The notes: generated by a model not told the origin, from the letters alone. A stretch of 36,914 nt of DNA from an uncultured Bacteroidota bacterium (GCA_903919925.1 CAIXKO010000536.1:1-36914), one strand, 5' to 3'; shown: positions 9,642-20,383, numbered from the stretch's first letter. Program-made: numbers and translations.

Positions 9642-11405
9642 ATGAAAAATAGAATATTAATGATTAGCATAATAGCTATATCGTTAGTTATGGTATCCTG
9701 CGAAAAAAGTCTGGATATTCAGCCGAAAGATAGCATAACAGATAAAGGATTGACCTATACCGCCACCGAGATGGAAATGTACAGTAACCAGTTTTATACG
9801 AGGTTACCTGGTTCCCTGTCATGGTGGGCATGGGCATCCGATGGAGGTTCAGACAACGGTGTGTCAGCTGTTTATGGATATTGGGATGCATTGCCTGCAG
9901 GCACCCAAACAATTCCCTCATCAGGAGGTGGCTGGGATTTTACCGGTGTAAGAAGCGTAAACTTTTTCCTTGCGAATTATAAAAAATCCAATGAAGCAAC
10001 GGACATACAAAACAAGTATGCCGGCGAAGTGTACTTTTGGAAAGCATGGATTTATGCCGACCTGATGCGAAGATTCGGAGATCTGCCTTGGCTTACTGCA
10101 CCTTTGGATGTGGACTCTCCGGAATTGTATGATGGACGGATCTCACGTTCAATAATTGCGGATTCAATTCTTGCCGTTCTGGATAAGGCTATAGCCATGC
10201 TTCCTGCGAAAGCGCAGACTGCACCGGGTCGCATACACAAGGATGTGGCTTTGCTTTTCAAGGCAAGGATAGCATTATATGAAGGCACTTGGGAAAAGTA
10301 TCATGCCAGTGATGCATTTAAAGGAGACGGAAGAGATGTTAATCGTTTTTTTACTCAGGCAAAGGATGCTGCTGAAGCTGTTATGAACGGAAGATACAGG
10401 TTATATAAAGAATATGCAGATCCTGCATTGCCTGAGGGCTTTAGCTATTGGCGCTTATTCTCGGCTCCCAGCACTGAAACAAGAAACAATCCTGAAGTTA
10501 TACTGGCCAGGGAATTCAATTATGCACTGAACCTGATTTACTGGGGACAGCAGATCATTACTTCCGGTGGACCTGACGGACAAGGCGTCTCAAAGTCACT
10601 GGTTGATGCCTATCTGTGCAAAGATGGTTTGCCGACATCCGTAAGCCCATTGTATAAAGGAGATGACTCTTTGTTAGCCGTTGTAGCAGACCGCGATCCC
10701 CGACTTAAAATGACGGTGTTGACACCCGGAGTTCCAATCAAGATCTATAAGGGTGTAACGAATTATTTTAAATTGCCACTGTTGACACTGGTACCCTGGC
10801 CTAATACAACAGGTTACCAGATCTATAAGTGGCTGAGCCCGTTTATTGCCACTGAAGATGAAGGCGGCAACAGCACCAGCAACGGAGTTCCGATTTTCAG
10901 GTATGCAGAGGCATTGCTAATAGCAGCAGAGGCTCACGCTGAATTGGGAACCTGCACGCAACAGGTACTGGACAAGACAATTAATGAATTACGCGGCCGG
11001 GCCGGTGTTGCACCACTTTCTGTCGGAGTTGGTTTTACTGATCCCAAGTGGGAATTCCCGCAGGTCTCTCCGCTTCTGAATGAAATCCGCAGGGAAAGAC
11101 GAGTCGAGCTGGCTTATGAAGGTTTCCGTACGGACGACTTATACCGATGGGCTGCCACACATTTGCTCCAGGCCCCGAAACTGGGTTCGAAAATCGAACA
11201 ATGGAGAGGCAAACCCTTCTCCCCGGCATATAATGTTGATGAGGTATCTAAAACTATGAAAAATGCTGCCGGCTATCTCTCTCCCTATTTTGCATTCTAT
11301 GGAGAGGGCGTTTTAAAGTTCAATCCAGCTAGAGATTATTTGTATCCATTGCCAACAGATCAAATGGTCCTTAATACAAACTTAAAGCAGAATCCTGGAT
11401 ATTAA
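9642..11405 (+). CDS. SusD/RagB-like glycan-binding outer-membrane lipoprotein
   Basis: Lipobox VMVSC; TPR-like SusD architecture; RYAEALLIAAEAHAELG, LNEIRRERRVELAYEGFRTDDLYRW, C-terminal DYLYPLPTDQMVLNTNLKQNPGY. Confidence 0.96.
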   Translation: MKNRILMISIIAISLVMVSCEKSLDIQPKDSITDKGLTYTATEMEMYSNQFYTRLPGSLSWWAWASDGGSDNGVSAVYGYWDALPAGTQTIPSSGGGWDFTGVRSVNFFLANYKKSNEATDIQNKYAGEVYFWKAWIYADLMRRFGDLPWLTAPLDVDSPELYDGRISRSIIADSILAVLDKAIAMLPAKAQTAPGRIHKDVALLFKARIALYEGTWEKYHASDAFKGDGRDVNRFFTQAKDAAEAVMNGRYRLYKEYADPALPEGFSYWRLFSAPSTETRNNPEVILAREFNYALNLIYWGQQIITSGGPDGQGVSKSLVDAYLCKDGLPTSVSPLYKGDDSLLAVVADRDPRLKMTVLTPGVPIKIYKGVTNYFKLPLLTLVPWPNTTGYQIYKWLSPFIATEDEGGNSTSNGVPIFRYAEALLIAAEAHAELGTCTQQVLDKTINELRGRAGVAPLSVGVGFTDPKWEFPQVSPLLNEIRRERRVELAYEGFRTDDLYRWAATHLLQAPKLGSKIEQWRGKPFSPAYNVDEVSKTMKNAAGYLSPYFAFYGEGVLKFNPARDYLYPLPTDQMVLNTNLKQNPGY

Positions 11406-11425
11406 TATCTGGTCTTAGAATGATG

Positions 11426-11468
11426 AAACTGCTGTCTGCAATTAATCAGCAGACAGCAGTTTTATTTT
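11426..11468 (+). terminator. Strong intrinsic terminator after susD
   Basis: Perfect 14-bp inverted repeat AAACTGCTGTCTGC (11426-11439) / GCAGACAGCAGTTT (11449-11462), 9-nt loop, then TATTTTAATT. Confidence 0.88.
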
Positions 11469-11685
11469 AATTGCGAATAATCCAATTTATTATACTCTTG
11501 TCCTGAAATGGTTTGGGGCAAGTGTGTTTACTGAATTTCATATACGATAATTCATGATTGTCGGTGACGATTCCGGTCGGAACAGAATACCCTGAATGGG
11601 TCACCATGACGAATCCAACACAATCCGGGCTAAAAATTCGCTTGTCAGCCCAATATTTTTCATTATCCATAGGAGGGAAATTCAA

Positions 11686-13920
11686 ATGCATATAAAACGA
11701 TTTTCATTAATAATCCTGACCATTATTATCAGCGTTTTTCTACATGCGTGTTCTTCAAGTGACAGTCTCATACTTAGCTGCAAATCTGATAACGACTTAT
11801 TTGCCGTCTTACAGGAGAATAAAATTGCCAATCAAAGATTTGATACTCCTCAGGAAGCAGTCAGCAAAGCACCTGAAGGTTCGGGAGTTATGATATTGGC
11901 TGATGAATATCCTTCCACACCTACACAATTGGATCAATCCCTGTTTGATGAAGCCGCAAGGAAAAACTTGCGGCTTTATGTTGAATTTCCTTCCTATTTG
12001 CCGAATTTATCAATAGGAGAATCCAGGGGAACGCATTGGGAAAGGGCTGTAATTTCGTCAGATGCGTTTGGTCCGGAATTGCAAAAATTTAGAATATTGG
12101 CGATCCACGATTGTCGATATGTTACAATGAAAGCTGATAATCCTGATATTGTGATAGCTCGTGTAGCGGGTTTTGATAATGCTGTTTATGGATTACCAAT
12201 GGAAACCGCACCGATCTTGACGAAAATTTCTGAAGGCAAAGAAAATGGGGAATTATTGGTGTCAACAACTAAGCTGAGTCAGTTTATGACAGCTCGCTAC
12301 TCCCCCACAGATGCCTGGAAGTCAATATGGAAGCATATTTTTACGTGGTTGCAGCCCGGCAGAAAAGCACCTGAATTAATATGGACAGCCCATGTACGTC
12401 CAAGTTATGATGCAGAGGAGAGCTTGCCTGAAGATGTTGAGCGGACAGCACTCATACGGGGAATCGATTGGTTTTTTAATTCCAATATGATTCTTCATTC
12501 AAATATGCTGGAACAATACAATAAACCCGCAAATGATGCGAAACCTTCCAGCTCCAATCCCGATCTGACCCAGGATTGGCCTTATGGGCACAGGATTAAT
12601 AAGATGATTAAAGATCCCGGAACCGGAGATGGCACATTGGGAATCATGGAAGGATATGATGCAAAAATATTTTTTGATGGTTCACAATTGGTACGCTGGT
12701 GGAATCGTGGTGATTGTAACGGGGAAATTGCCGGAGCTATGGGGATTGCCGGTATGGGTTTAAAAAATGATAAATATTTACAAACCGCCTCCAATATCGG
12801 AGACTGGCTTTTTTTCCGTTCCATGATGTCGCTGGGTGACCGGGCAAATCCCGACAATCCTGCTTATGGTTTATTTGGCTGGAATGATGCTGCGCAATAT
12901 GTAGGACCTGGTTCAGGTGATGGTTTTGGTGTATACTATGGTGATGATAATGCAAGGGTGGCTCTGGGCATGATGCTTGCTTCAGTTGCACAAAAAACCG
13001 ACCGTTATGACAAGCGATTGCTAAATCTTATTCTGGGCAATTTGCGCATAAGCGGAATCAACGGATTTCTACCTGATCGGATTGACCAGCGTCCTTTAAT
13101 GAAAAAAGGTTGGGAACAATTATTTGCCAATAATAATACTTCGTATTCACCACATTACCAGGCGAATATGTGGGCTTGCTTTCTTTGGGCATATCAACAA
13201 ACGGGATTTGAATTGTTTCTGGAACGTGCAAAAACGGCCATTCGCCTGACCATGGAAGCCTATCCTGATAAATGGGTGTGGACGAACGGGATTCAACAGG
13301 AAAGAGCCAAGATGCTGCTGCCTTTAGCTTGGCTGGTGCGTATTGAAGATACCGCTGAACATCGCGGATGGCTGGAACAGATGGCAGGGGATTTATTGTC
13401 TAAACAAGATATTACAGGCGCTATCCGCGAGGAGATTGGTGAAGCTGGCAAAGGAGGTTGCCCACCGCCAGCTACCAACGAAGCATACGGTTCAGCCGAA
13501 ACTCCATTAATACAGGAAAACGGTGACTGCGCCACTGATCTTCTTTATACTGTGGGATTCGCATTTATCGGTCTGCACGAAGCGGCAGCAGCTACCGGGA
13601 ACCCATTCTATCGCACCGCGGAGGACAAGTTGGCAAAATTTCTCTGCCGGATACAAATTCGCAGTGAAAAACACACCGAATTGGATGGCGGCTGGTTCCG
13701 TGCCTTTGACTTTAAACGTTGGGAATATTGGGCATCCAATGCCGATGCAGGTTGGGGAGCCTGGTCTATTGAGAGCGGCTGGTCACAAAGTTGGATAACA
13801 GCGGTACTAGCCCTGCGACAATTAAATACCTCCTTCTGGGATATTACACGCGACAGCAGGATAGAAGCGCATTTCATGACCTTGCGCGAAGAAATGTTTC
13901 CTGATAATTTGCTAAAATGA
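11686..13920 (+). CDS. Paralog 1 of a five-member locus family: exported lipoprotein, N-terminal GATase1/Rossmann-like domain + C-terminal probable (alpha/alpha) barrel, function unknown
   Basis: The ORF track starts at 11596, but ATG at 11686 has a good SD (AGGAGGGAAATTCAA) and a lipoprotein signal (MHIKRFSLIILTIIISVFLHAC). Shares DNDLF, TTKLSQF, GDGTLGIMEG, RWWNRGDCNGE, ELDGGWFRAFD, GWGAWSIESGWSQSWI with the other four. Confidence 0.85.
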   Translation: MHIKRFSLIILTIIISVFLHACSSSDSLILSCKSDNDLFAVLQENKIANQRFDTPQEAVSKAPEGSGVMILADEYPSTPTQLDQSLFDEAARKNLRLYVEFPSYLPNLSIGESRGTHWERAVISSDAFGPELQKFRILAIHDCRYVTMKADNPDIVIARVAGFDNAVYGLPMETAPILTKISEGKENGELLVSTTKLSQFMTARYSPTDAWKSIWKHIFTWLQPGRKAPELIWTAHVRPSYDAEESLPEDVERTALIRGIDWFFNSNMILHSNMLEQYNKPANDAKPSSSNPDLTQDWPYGHRINKMIKDPGTGDGTLGIMEGYDAKIFFDGSQLVRWWNRGDCNGEIAGAMGIAGMGLKNDKYLQTASNIGDWLFFRSMMSLGDRANPDNPAYGLFGWNDAAQYVGPGSGDGFGVYYGDDNARVALGMMLASVAQKTDRYDKRLLNLILGNLRISGINGFLPDRIDQRPLMKKGWEQLFANNNTSYSPHYQANMWACFLWAYQQTGFELFLERAKTAIRLTMEAYPDKWVWTNGIQQERAKMLLPLAWLVRIEDTAEHRGWLEQMAGDLLSKQDITGAIREEIGEAGKGGCPPPATNEAYGSAETPLIQENGDCATDLLYTVGFAFIGLHEAAAATGNPFYRTAEDKLAKFLCRIQIRSEKHTELDGGWFRAFDFKRWEYWASNADAGWGAWSIESGWSQSWITAVLALRQLNTSFWDITRDSRIEAHFMTLREEMFPDNLLK

Positions 13921-16154
13921 AAACACGACAAATCTCACTGCTGAAAATATCAGAATACTTTTTTTTAGTGCTTTTACTGGTTTCTTTTCTATCATGTACC
14001 AATACCAAACAGAACAACATCAGCCTGAGTTGTAAAGAGGACAATGACCTGTATCTCACATTACTTGAAAATAAAATCAGCTGTTCAAGGTTTAATACGC
14101 CCGAAGAAGCTATTAAAAGTGCTTCTGACGGTGGAGGAGTAATGATATTGGCGGATGGTTATCCCGGGATAACCACACAGATGGATGACGCGCTGTTTAA
14201 AAAAGCACGTGATAAAAAACTCAGGCTATATGTCGAATATCCATCCTATTTGCCAGGTATAAATGTTGGAGAACCCACGGGAACGCATTGGGAGCGTGCT
14301 GTGATTGCTTCCGGGGCATTTACTCCAAAATTGCAGAAACTTCGCATTCTGGCCATTCATGATTGTCGTTATGTGCCTGTCAATATTGAGAATCCTGATA
14401 TAGTAATTGCGCGGGTGGCTGGATTCGATAACGCCGTTTATGGCTTGCCAAAGGAAACTTTCCCTATCCTGGGCGAAATTCCTCAGTCTGAGAATAGCGG
14501 AAGCCTAATGGTATCCACTACCAAACTGAGTCAGTTCATCACCGGGCGTTACGCTCCGGCTGGTGCCTGGCCAGCGGTATGGAAGTACGTTCTCACATGG
14601 CTTCAACAGGACAGGAAAATTGAGGACCTAAAATGGACACCTGATGTGCGTCCAAGTTTTAGCGCTAATGAAGCTTTGCCGGCTGATGCAGAGAACAAGA
14701 CCCTGGAACGTGGAATAAGATGGTATTTCAATTCCGGGATGATAGTGAGTGATCAGTTATCGGCAAAATACAATCTGCCGTCAAACGGACCCGAACCTGC
14801 ATCAGCAAATCCTGATACGACAAAAGATTGGCCGTTTGGTCATCGGATTGGACTGAAACCTGATCCAAATACCCCGGTCGGTGATGGGAAATTGGGGGTA
14901 ATGGAGGGCTTCGATGCGAAAATATTTTCATCCGGCGACCAACCGGTCAGGTGGTGGAGGAGGAATGATTGCAACGGGGAAGCAGCCGGTGCGATTTCCC
15001 TGGCTGGCCTCGCTTTGGGAAATCCTGATTATGTGAAAATTGGCGGCAACATCGGTGATTGGCTCTATTTCACTTCGCCGATGTCGCTGGGTGACCGATC
15101 AAATCCGGATCATCCGGCTTATGGCCTGGTTGGGTGGAATGATGTGCCTGAATACACAGGTCAAAAATCAATGAACGGTTATGAGGTTTATTATGATGAT
15201 GATAATGCCAGAACCGGTTTGGGTATCATCTTATCAGCCGCGATTCAGAAAACAGACCGGTATGATGTGAGATTGTCTCAGAATCTGCTGGGGTTAATGA
15301 GAATTACGGGCAAACAGGGTTTTTTGCCTGACCGGATCAACCAACCCTCTTTGGTTCAAAAAGGATGGAAAAGCTATTTTAATGATACGGTTACAAATTA
15401 TTCCCCCGGGATGCAATCTTATGTATGGGCTTATTACCTGTGGGCATACAATCAAACCGGATATGATTTGTTTTTGAAACGAACAAAGAATGCAATAACG
15501 GAAACGATGAGAACATTTCCTTCCCATGATATTTGGAATAAGAGTAATCGATCAAGAATGCTGCTGCCACTGGCCTGGTTAATCAAAATAGAAGATACGC
15601 CCGAACATCGTAAGTGGCTGCGCGACATGGCAGAAAGTCTGTATCAGGAACCCAACGGTGCCATTAGCGATGAAATGAGAAGCGGAGCATGGGCATCACC
15701 GCCAAAGTCGAACGAGGAATATGGGACCAATGAGGCAGTTCTGTTGCAAACCAGGGATGATTTAGTGGGGGATATTTTATATACGATGAATTTCGCCTTT
15801 GTGGGATTGCACGAAGCGGCAATGGTAACGGGAGAAAGTTACTATAAAGAGTTGGAAGATAAATTGGCAGGGTTTTTATGCCGGATACAAATCAGCAGCG
15901 AAAAGCACCCCGAATTGGATGGTGGTTGGTTTAGGGCATTTGACCTGAAGAATTGGGAATATTGGGCTTCAAACACTGATGCAGGTTGGGGAGCCTGGTG
16001 TATTGAGAGTGGCTGGTCGCAAAGTTGGATTACAATCGTATTTGCCCTGCGGAAAATCAATAGTTCCCTCTGGGGTTGTACCCTGGATAGCAAGATTAAG
16101 GAACCATTCGATCCTATACGCCGACAAATGATACCTGATGATTCTCTGAAATGA
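13917..16154 (+). CDS. Paralog 2 of the five-member family, exported lipoprotein, function unknown
   Basis: Overlaps paralog 1 by ATGA; lipobox FLSC; DNDLY, TTKLSQF, GDGKLGVMEG, RWWRRNDCNGE, ELDGGWFRAFD, GWGAWCIESGWSQSWI. Confidence 0.85.
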   Translation: MKTRQISLLKISEYFFLVLLLVSFLSCTNTKQNNISLSCKEDNDLYLTLLENKISCSRFNTPEEAIKSASDGGGVMILADGYPGITTQMDDALFKKARDKKLRLYVEYPSYLPGINVGEPTGTHWERAVIASGAFTPKLQKLRILAIHDCRYVPVNIENPDIVIARVAGFDNAVYGLPKETFPILGEIPQSENSGSLMVSTTKLSQFITGRYAPAGAWPAVWKYVLTWLQQDRKIEDLKWTPDVRPSFSANEALPADAENKTLERGIRWYFNSGMIVSDQLSAKYNLPSNGPEPASANPDTTKDWPFGHRIGLKPDPNTPVGDGKLGVMEGFDAKIFSSGDQPVRWWRRNDCNGEAAGAISLAGLALGNPDYVKIGGNIGDWLYFTSPMSLGDRSNPDHPAYGLVGWNDVPEYTGQKSMNGYEVYYDDDNARTGLGIILSAAIQKTDRYDVRLSQNLLGLMRITGKQGFLPDRINQPSLVQKGWKSYFNDTVTNYSPGMQSYVWAYYLWAYNQTGYDLFLKRTKNAITETMRTFPSHDIWNKSNRSRMLLPLAWLIKIEDTPEHRKWLRDMAESLYQEPNGAISDEMRSGAWASPPKSNEEYGTNEAVLLQTRDDLVGDILYTMNFAFVGLHEAAMVTGESYYKELEDKLAGFLCRIQISSEKHPELDGGWFRAFDLKNWEYWASNTDAGWGAWCIESGWSQSWITIVFALRKINSSLWGCTLDSKIKEPFDPIRRQMIPDDSLK

Positions 16155-18412
16155 AATACTTGCTTAATATGAAAACATATCTAAAATCCTGGTCGAACAT
16201 ACTTGTTTTTTTTTCTTTAACGTTTTTATTGGGTGTTGCTCAATCATGTACCAATAATTACCGGAACAAAATAATCCTCAGTTGCAAAGAGGATAACGAT
16301 CTGTACAGGACGTTGGTTGAAAACAAGATCGAATGTATTAGGTATAACACACCGGAAGAAGCAATAAGCCATGCCGTTAAAGGCGCCGGTATACTGATAC
16401 TGGCTGATGGCTATCCGAATCAAACAACAGTATTGGAGGCTTCCCTGTTTGAGAAAGCAAGCAGTAAAAAACTGAGGCTTTATGTCGAATACCCATCTTA
16501 TTTGCCAGGAATTGAAATTGGTAAACCAAGAGGAACGCATTGGGAACGAGCTGTGATATCTTCCGAAGTATTTGCCCCGGCTTTACAAAAACATCGCATC
16601 CTGGCCATTCATGATTGTCGTTTTGTACCGGTAAAGGTCGAAAACCCTGATATTGTTATGGGGCGGGTGGCTGGTTTCGATGTTGCAGTCTTTGGTTTGC
16701 CAAAAGAGGTTTTTCCAATCCTTTTTGAAATGCCCAAGCAAAATGGCAACGGAGATTTATTAGTCTCTACAACCAAACTTAGCCAGTTTATAACTGCCCG
16801 CTATGCCCCATTGGATGCCTGGAAATCAATATGGGAAAGTGTTTTCAAATGGCTCCAGCCGGATAGTAAACCGCTTGACATTAACTGGACCCCCAGTGTA
16901 CGTCCCAGTTTCAGTGCAGATGAACAACTTCCGGCAGATGTTGAAAAGCAAGCCTTGAAACGTGGAATTGACTGGTACTTCAATTCTGGAATGATTCTGA
17001 GTCCGTCGATGCTGGGAAAATACAACCAACCTGCAAATCTTCCGGACGCATCGAGAGCTGACCCTGATCTTACCCAGGATTGGCCGTATGGCCACCGCAT
17101 TGCATTGAAGCCCGGTTTGGATTCCGCCGGAGGAGATGGGACACTGGGAGTTATGGAGGGTTTTGATGCAAAAATCTTTGCTGATGGAACACAACCGGCG
17201 CGATGGTGGAATAGAGGTGATTGCAATGGGGAAACGGCAGGAGCAATGTCGGTTGCTGGTGTTGCCATGCAAAATTCCAACTATCAGAAAGTTGGAGGGA
17301 ACATCGGAGATTGGCTTTATTTCAAGTCCATGATTTCGTTGGGAGACCGGGCTAATCCACATCATCCGGCTTACGGGCTTATGGGGTGGACAGATGTGCC
17401 TCAATATTGTGGTCCCGGCACGATGAACTGTTATGAAGTATATTACGGTGATGACCAGGCAAGAAATATGTTAGGGATTATGCTTGCAGCCGCAACTCTG
17501 AAGACAGACCGATACGATGAGCGGATGTTGAAAGGATTACTTGCAAATCTTCGTATAACCGGGCAGTCGGGATTTCAGCCTGATCGTATTGACCAGGGTC
17601 CCCTGGTGCAAAACGGATGGAAATACTATCATAAATTGAACAGTATTAATTACTCTGGTAATTTTCAAGCTTATATGTGGGCATGTTATCTATGGGCATA
17701 TCAGCAAACCGGCTATGATCTGTTTCTAAAGCAGGCAAAGGCCGGTATCAATACCATGATGGAAGGTTATCCTCATCAATGGGGAGTTACCGGCATGCAA
17801 ATGGACAGGGCCAGGATGGTTTTGCCTTTAGCCTGGTTGGTGAGGGTTGAGGACATACCCGGGCACCGTTCATGGTTACGCATGGTGGTGGATGATATGA
17901 CTCAGGATTCCATCACCGGAACCATTCCCGAAAGAATAGAGGCGGAGGTAAGCAACTACGGCAAGGGACATTATAAATCACCCAAGTCAAACGAAGAGTA
18001 TGGTACAGCCGAATCCACCATCATACAAAACGATGGAGACCCTTGTTGTGACCTTTTATATGCGGTCAATTTTGCATTTATTGGACTGCACGAAGCCGCT
18101 GCAGCTACAGGGGAAAAATACTATCGTGAAGCGGAGGACAAGCTGGCAAAATTCCTTTGCCGCATACAAATCCGTAGTGAAAAACATCCGGAATTAGATG
18201 GAGGATGGTTTCGTGCTTTCGATTTCAATCGTTGGGAATATTGGGCTTCCAGCACCGATGTTGGCTGGGGGGCCTGGTGTATTGAAAGTGGATGGTCACA
18301 AAGCTGGATCACAATGGTACTGGGTCTTCGCCAGTTAAACACTTCCTTTTGGGAAATTACCGGTAATAGTAAGATAAAAAATAACTTCGACCGTCTGGTC
18401 AAACAATTTTAG
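16151..18412 (+). CDS. Paralog 3 of the five-member family, exported lipoprotein, function unknown (alternative start 16169)
   Basis: Overlaps paralog 2 by ATGA; lipobox AQSC; DNDLY, TTKLSQF, GDGTLGVMEG, RWWNRGDCNGE, ELDGGWFRAFD, GWGAWCIESGWSQSWI. Confidence 0.85.
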   Translation: MKYLLNMKTYLKSWSNILVFFSLTFLLGVAQSCTNNYRNKIILSCKEDNDLYRTLVENKIECIRYNTPEEAISHAVKGAGILILADGYPNQTTVLEASLFEKASSKKLRLYVEYPSYLPGIEIGKPRGTHWERAVISSEVFAPALQKHRILAIHDCRFVPVKVENPDIVMGRVAGFDVAVFGLPKEVFPILFEMPKQNGNGDLLVSTTKLSQFITARYAPLDAWKSIWESVFKWLQPDSKPLDINWTPSVRPSFSADEQLPADVEKQALKRGIDWYFNSGMILSPSMLGKYNQPANLPDASRADPDLTQDWPYGHRIALKPGLDSAGGDGTLGVMEGFDAKIFADGTQPARWWNRGDCNGETAGAMSVAGVAMQNSNYQKVGGNIGDWLYFKSMISLGDRANPHHPAYGLMGWTDVPQYCGPGTMNCYEVYYGDDQARNMLGIMLAAATLKTDRYDERMLKGLLANLRITGQSGFQPDRIDQGPLVQNGWKYYHKLNSINYSGNFQAYMWACYLWAYQQTGYDLFLKQAKAGINTMMEGYPHQWGVTGMQMDRARMVLPLAWLVRVEDIPGHRSWLRMVVDDMTQDSITGTIPERIEAEVSNYGKGHYKSPKSNEEYGTAESTIIQNDGDPCCDLLYAVNFAFIGLHEAAAATGEKYYREAEDKLAKFLCRIQIRSEKHPELDGGWFRAFDFNRWEYWASSTDVGWGAWCIESGWSQSWITMVLGLRQLNTSFWEITGNSKIKNNFDRLVKQF

Positions 18413-18535
18413 CCTGATTGAACCTGATGATAATTATTTAGAGGATGGGAACCTTTGGCAAATTGCTTAATATGAATTATTTGAGAGACTAGAATCCGTA
18501 TGAAAACCAGCTGATAATCCGGTTATTCCTGGCCT

Positions 18536-20383
18536 ATGAAATGGAATCAAATAGACTTCTGGATTGTAATGGGCTATCTGGTACTAATGTGCAGCATGTC
18601 ACTATTGCACAGGCGCTTCGCTTCAGCCAATCTGGAAAACTTCTTTTTGGGCGGAAGGAAAATACCCGGTTGGCTGAATGGCATATCGTATACTGCTGCG
18701 CTCGTCAGTCCGGATGCCGCCACGGGGTATGGCGGTCTGGCAATAGTTACCGGAGCTTTTATTTCCTGGTGGTACCTGAGCCGCTTCGGGTTGGCGCTTT
18801 TTATAGGAGGAGTACTATTTGCCGTATTTTGGAGGCGGTTGAACCTCTTCACAACCCTGGAATTTTATGATCTGCGTTTCCCCAAACGTGCGGCCAGTGC
18901 CATGAGGCTATGGATTGCAATTCGTACCTCACTGATCGCCTTGCCTGCCTGGACCGGGATCACCTTGCTGGCTGCCTATAAAATCATGGGCCCTGCTTTC
19001 GGATTGACAAAATCAGAGACAATGTATCTGATCGTGCCAATATCTTTACTCTTTGTATTCATCTCGGGATACAGGGGAGTGGTGATTTCAAACCTGATAC
19101 AGATGATCCTTTTCTTTATAGGTACCATAACCCTGGCAGGGTTTACTCTGGCTCATTTTGGAGGACCTGAAGCCATGACTGCAACACTAAGCCATGCTTT
19201 TGGCAACTCTCACCCTGAATTGCTGCAAATGACACCGCCGTCCAATCATGATATATTTCCGTTGGCGGCAGCAATGGCCTGGCTGTTTGGCCAAAGTATC
19301 GGTTACGGCGGAGACGCAGCCCCGATGGGAGGTGCTATGGAAGGTCAGCGTATTTTATCGACCCGAACTCCCCGTGAAGCATTAACCATGTATGTGGTAA
19401 CAGCCATAAGCATGTTTGTGCTATTGTTGCTGGTTACTTTACCAAGCATTTCGGCAGCTGCGCTATATCCTGATTTGCGTGAGGCGGGAGCTGACCGGGA
19501 ACTGGTGTATGGCAGATTGATGAAGACTATGTTGCCGGCAGGTGCAATAGGTTTATTGGTGGCAGCTATGATGGCTGCCGCTATGTCGACTGTTAGCGAC
19601 AATCTGAACTTTGGAAGCCAGGTGCTGGTAAGCGATATCTACCGGCGATGGTTTGTAACAAAAGCCAGCGAAAAGCACTACCTGCTGATGGGAAAAGCCA
19701 GTATGGTTCTTATTATTTCACTGGCGATTATTGTAGTATTCAATGTCAGGATCATTACTGATGTAGCTATATTCATGCTGCAGCTCAGTGCCGCTGAATT
19801 ACCGGCAAACTGGGCACAGTGGTGGTGGTGGCGATTTAACGGGAAGGCCCGGATAGCTGCCTCATTTGGTGGTGCTCTAATCTTCAGCATTATTGTGCTC
19901 GGCCCTAAACTGTTGTTATACTTTGACATTTCATGGGCGCAAAAGCTGATATTTCCATGGTGGTGGCAGGCATTATTAGTGATGGGGCTAACCACCCTGC
20001 TGTGGTTTTCAGTTGCCCTGTTGACAAAACCCGATCCCGACAGATTATTGAATGATTTCTATCACAGAGTTCGCCCTTTAGGATTTTGGAAGCCATATCG
20101 ATTAAGACATATTCCTTTGCCAAAAACCAGGACTAGCCCGATATTCAGAGGATTAGCCATAGCTGTTATTGGTTTCTCGGCAACTTGCCTATTAATTCTG
20201 GGCCTTACAGAATTGTGGTTCGGGCGGTATTGGATGTGTTTAACAGAACTTTTTCCCTCTGCCGGTTTATTTATTGTGTTTAAAAAAATGTCAAAGTCTT
20301 TCCTTGAATACCTTGCTTCCCGTAAGGAAAATGATGAAACTCCACACCAAAATCATACAGTAAAATTGCCAGTAAAAAATTAA
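18536..20383 (+). CDS. SSS-family sodium:solute symporter (SGLT/PutP type)
   Basis: Many TM segments; ENFFLGGRKIPGWLNGISYTAALVSPDAATGYGGLA, AAMMAAAMSTVSDNLNFGSQVLVSDIYRR and WAQWWWWRFNGKARIAASFGG typical of Bacteroidetes SSS sugar symporters. Confidence 0.92.
   Translation: MKWNQIDFWIVMGYLVLMCSMSLLHRRFASANLENFFLGGRKIPGWLNGISYTAALVSPDAATGYGGLAIVTGAFISWWYLSRFGLALFIGGVLFAVFWRRLNLFTTLEFYDLRFPKRAASAMRLWIAIRTSLIALPAWTGITLLAAYKIMGPAFGLTKSETMYLIVPISLLFVFISGYRGVVISNLIQMILFFIGTITLAGFTLAHFGGPEAMTATLSHAFGNSHPELLQMTPPSNHDIFPLAAAMAWLFGQSIGYGGDAAPMGGAMEGQRILSTRTPREALTMYVVTAISMFVLLLLVTLPSISAAALYPDLREAGADRELVYGRLMKTMLPAGAIGLLVAAMMAAAMSTVSDNLNFGSQVLVSDIYRRWFVTKASEKHYLLMGKASMVLIISLAIIVVFNVRIITDVAIFMLQLSAAELPANWAQWWWWRFNGKARIAASFGGALIFSIIVLGPKLLLYFDISWAQKLIFPWWWQALLVMGLTTLLWFSVALLTKPDPDRLLNDFYHRVRPLGFWKPYRLRHIPLPKTRTSPIFRGLAIAVIGFSATCLLILGLTELWFGRYWMCLTELFPSAGLFIVFKKMSKSFLEYLASRKENDETPHQNHTVKLPVKN

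Noticed and set aside
11596-11685. Extended N-terminus of paralog 1 in the ORF track (MGHHDESNTIRAKNSLVSPIFFIIHRREIQ)
   Set aside because: ATG at 11686 has a strong Shine-Dalgarno-like sequence and begins a proper lipoprotein signal peptide; the extension would bury the signal.
16826-17404. 192-aa minus-strand ORF antisense to paralog 3
   Set aside because: Fully inside a well-supported + strand gene, Cys/Arg/Pro-rich low-quality composition; antisense shadow ORF.
11686-18412. Long tandem repeat as a mobile-element or CRISPR-like array
   Set aside because: The repeats are full-length diverged coding genes; no terminal inverted repeats, transposase or spacer-repeat periodicity seen.
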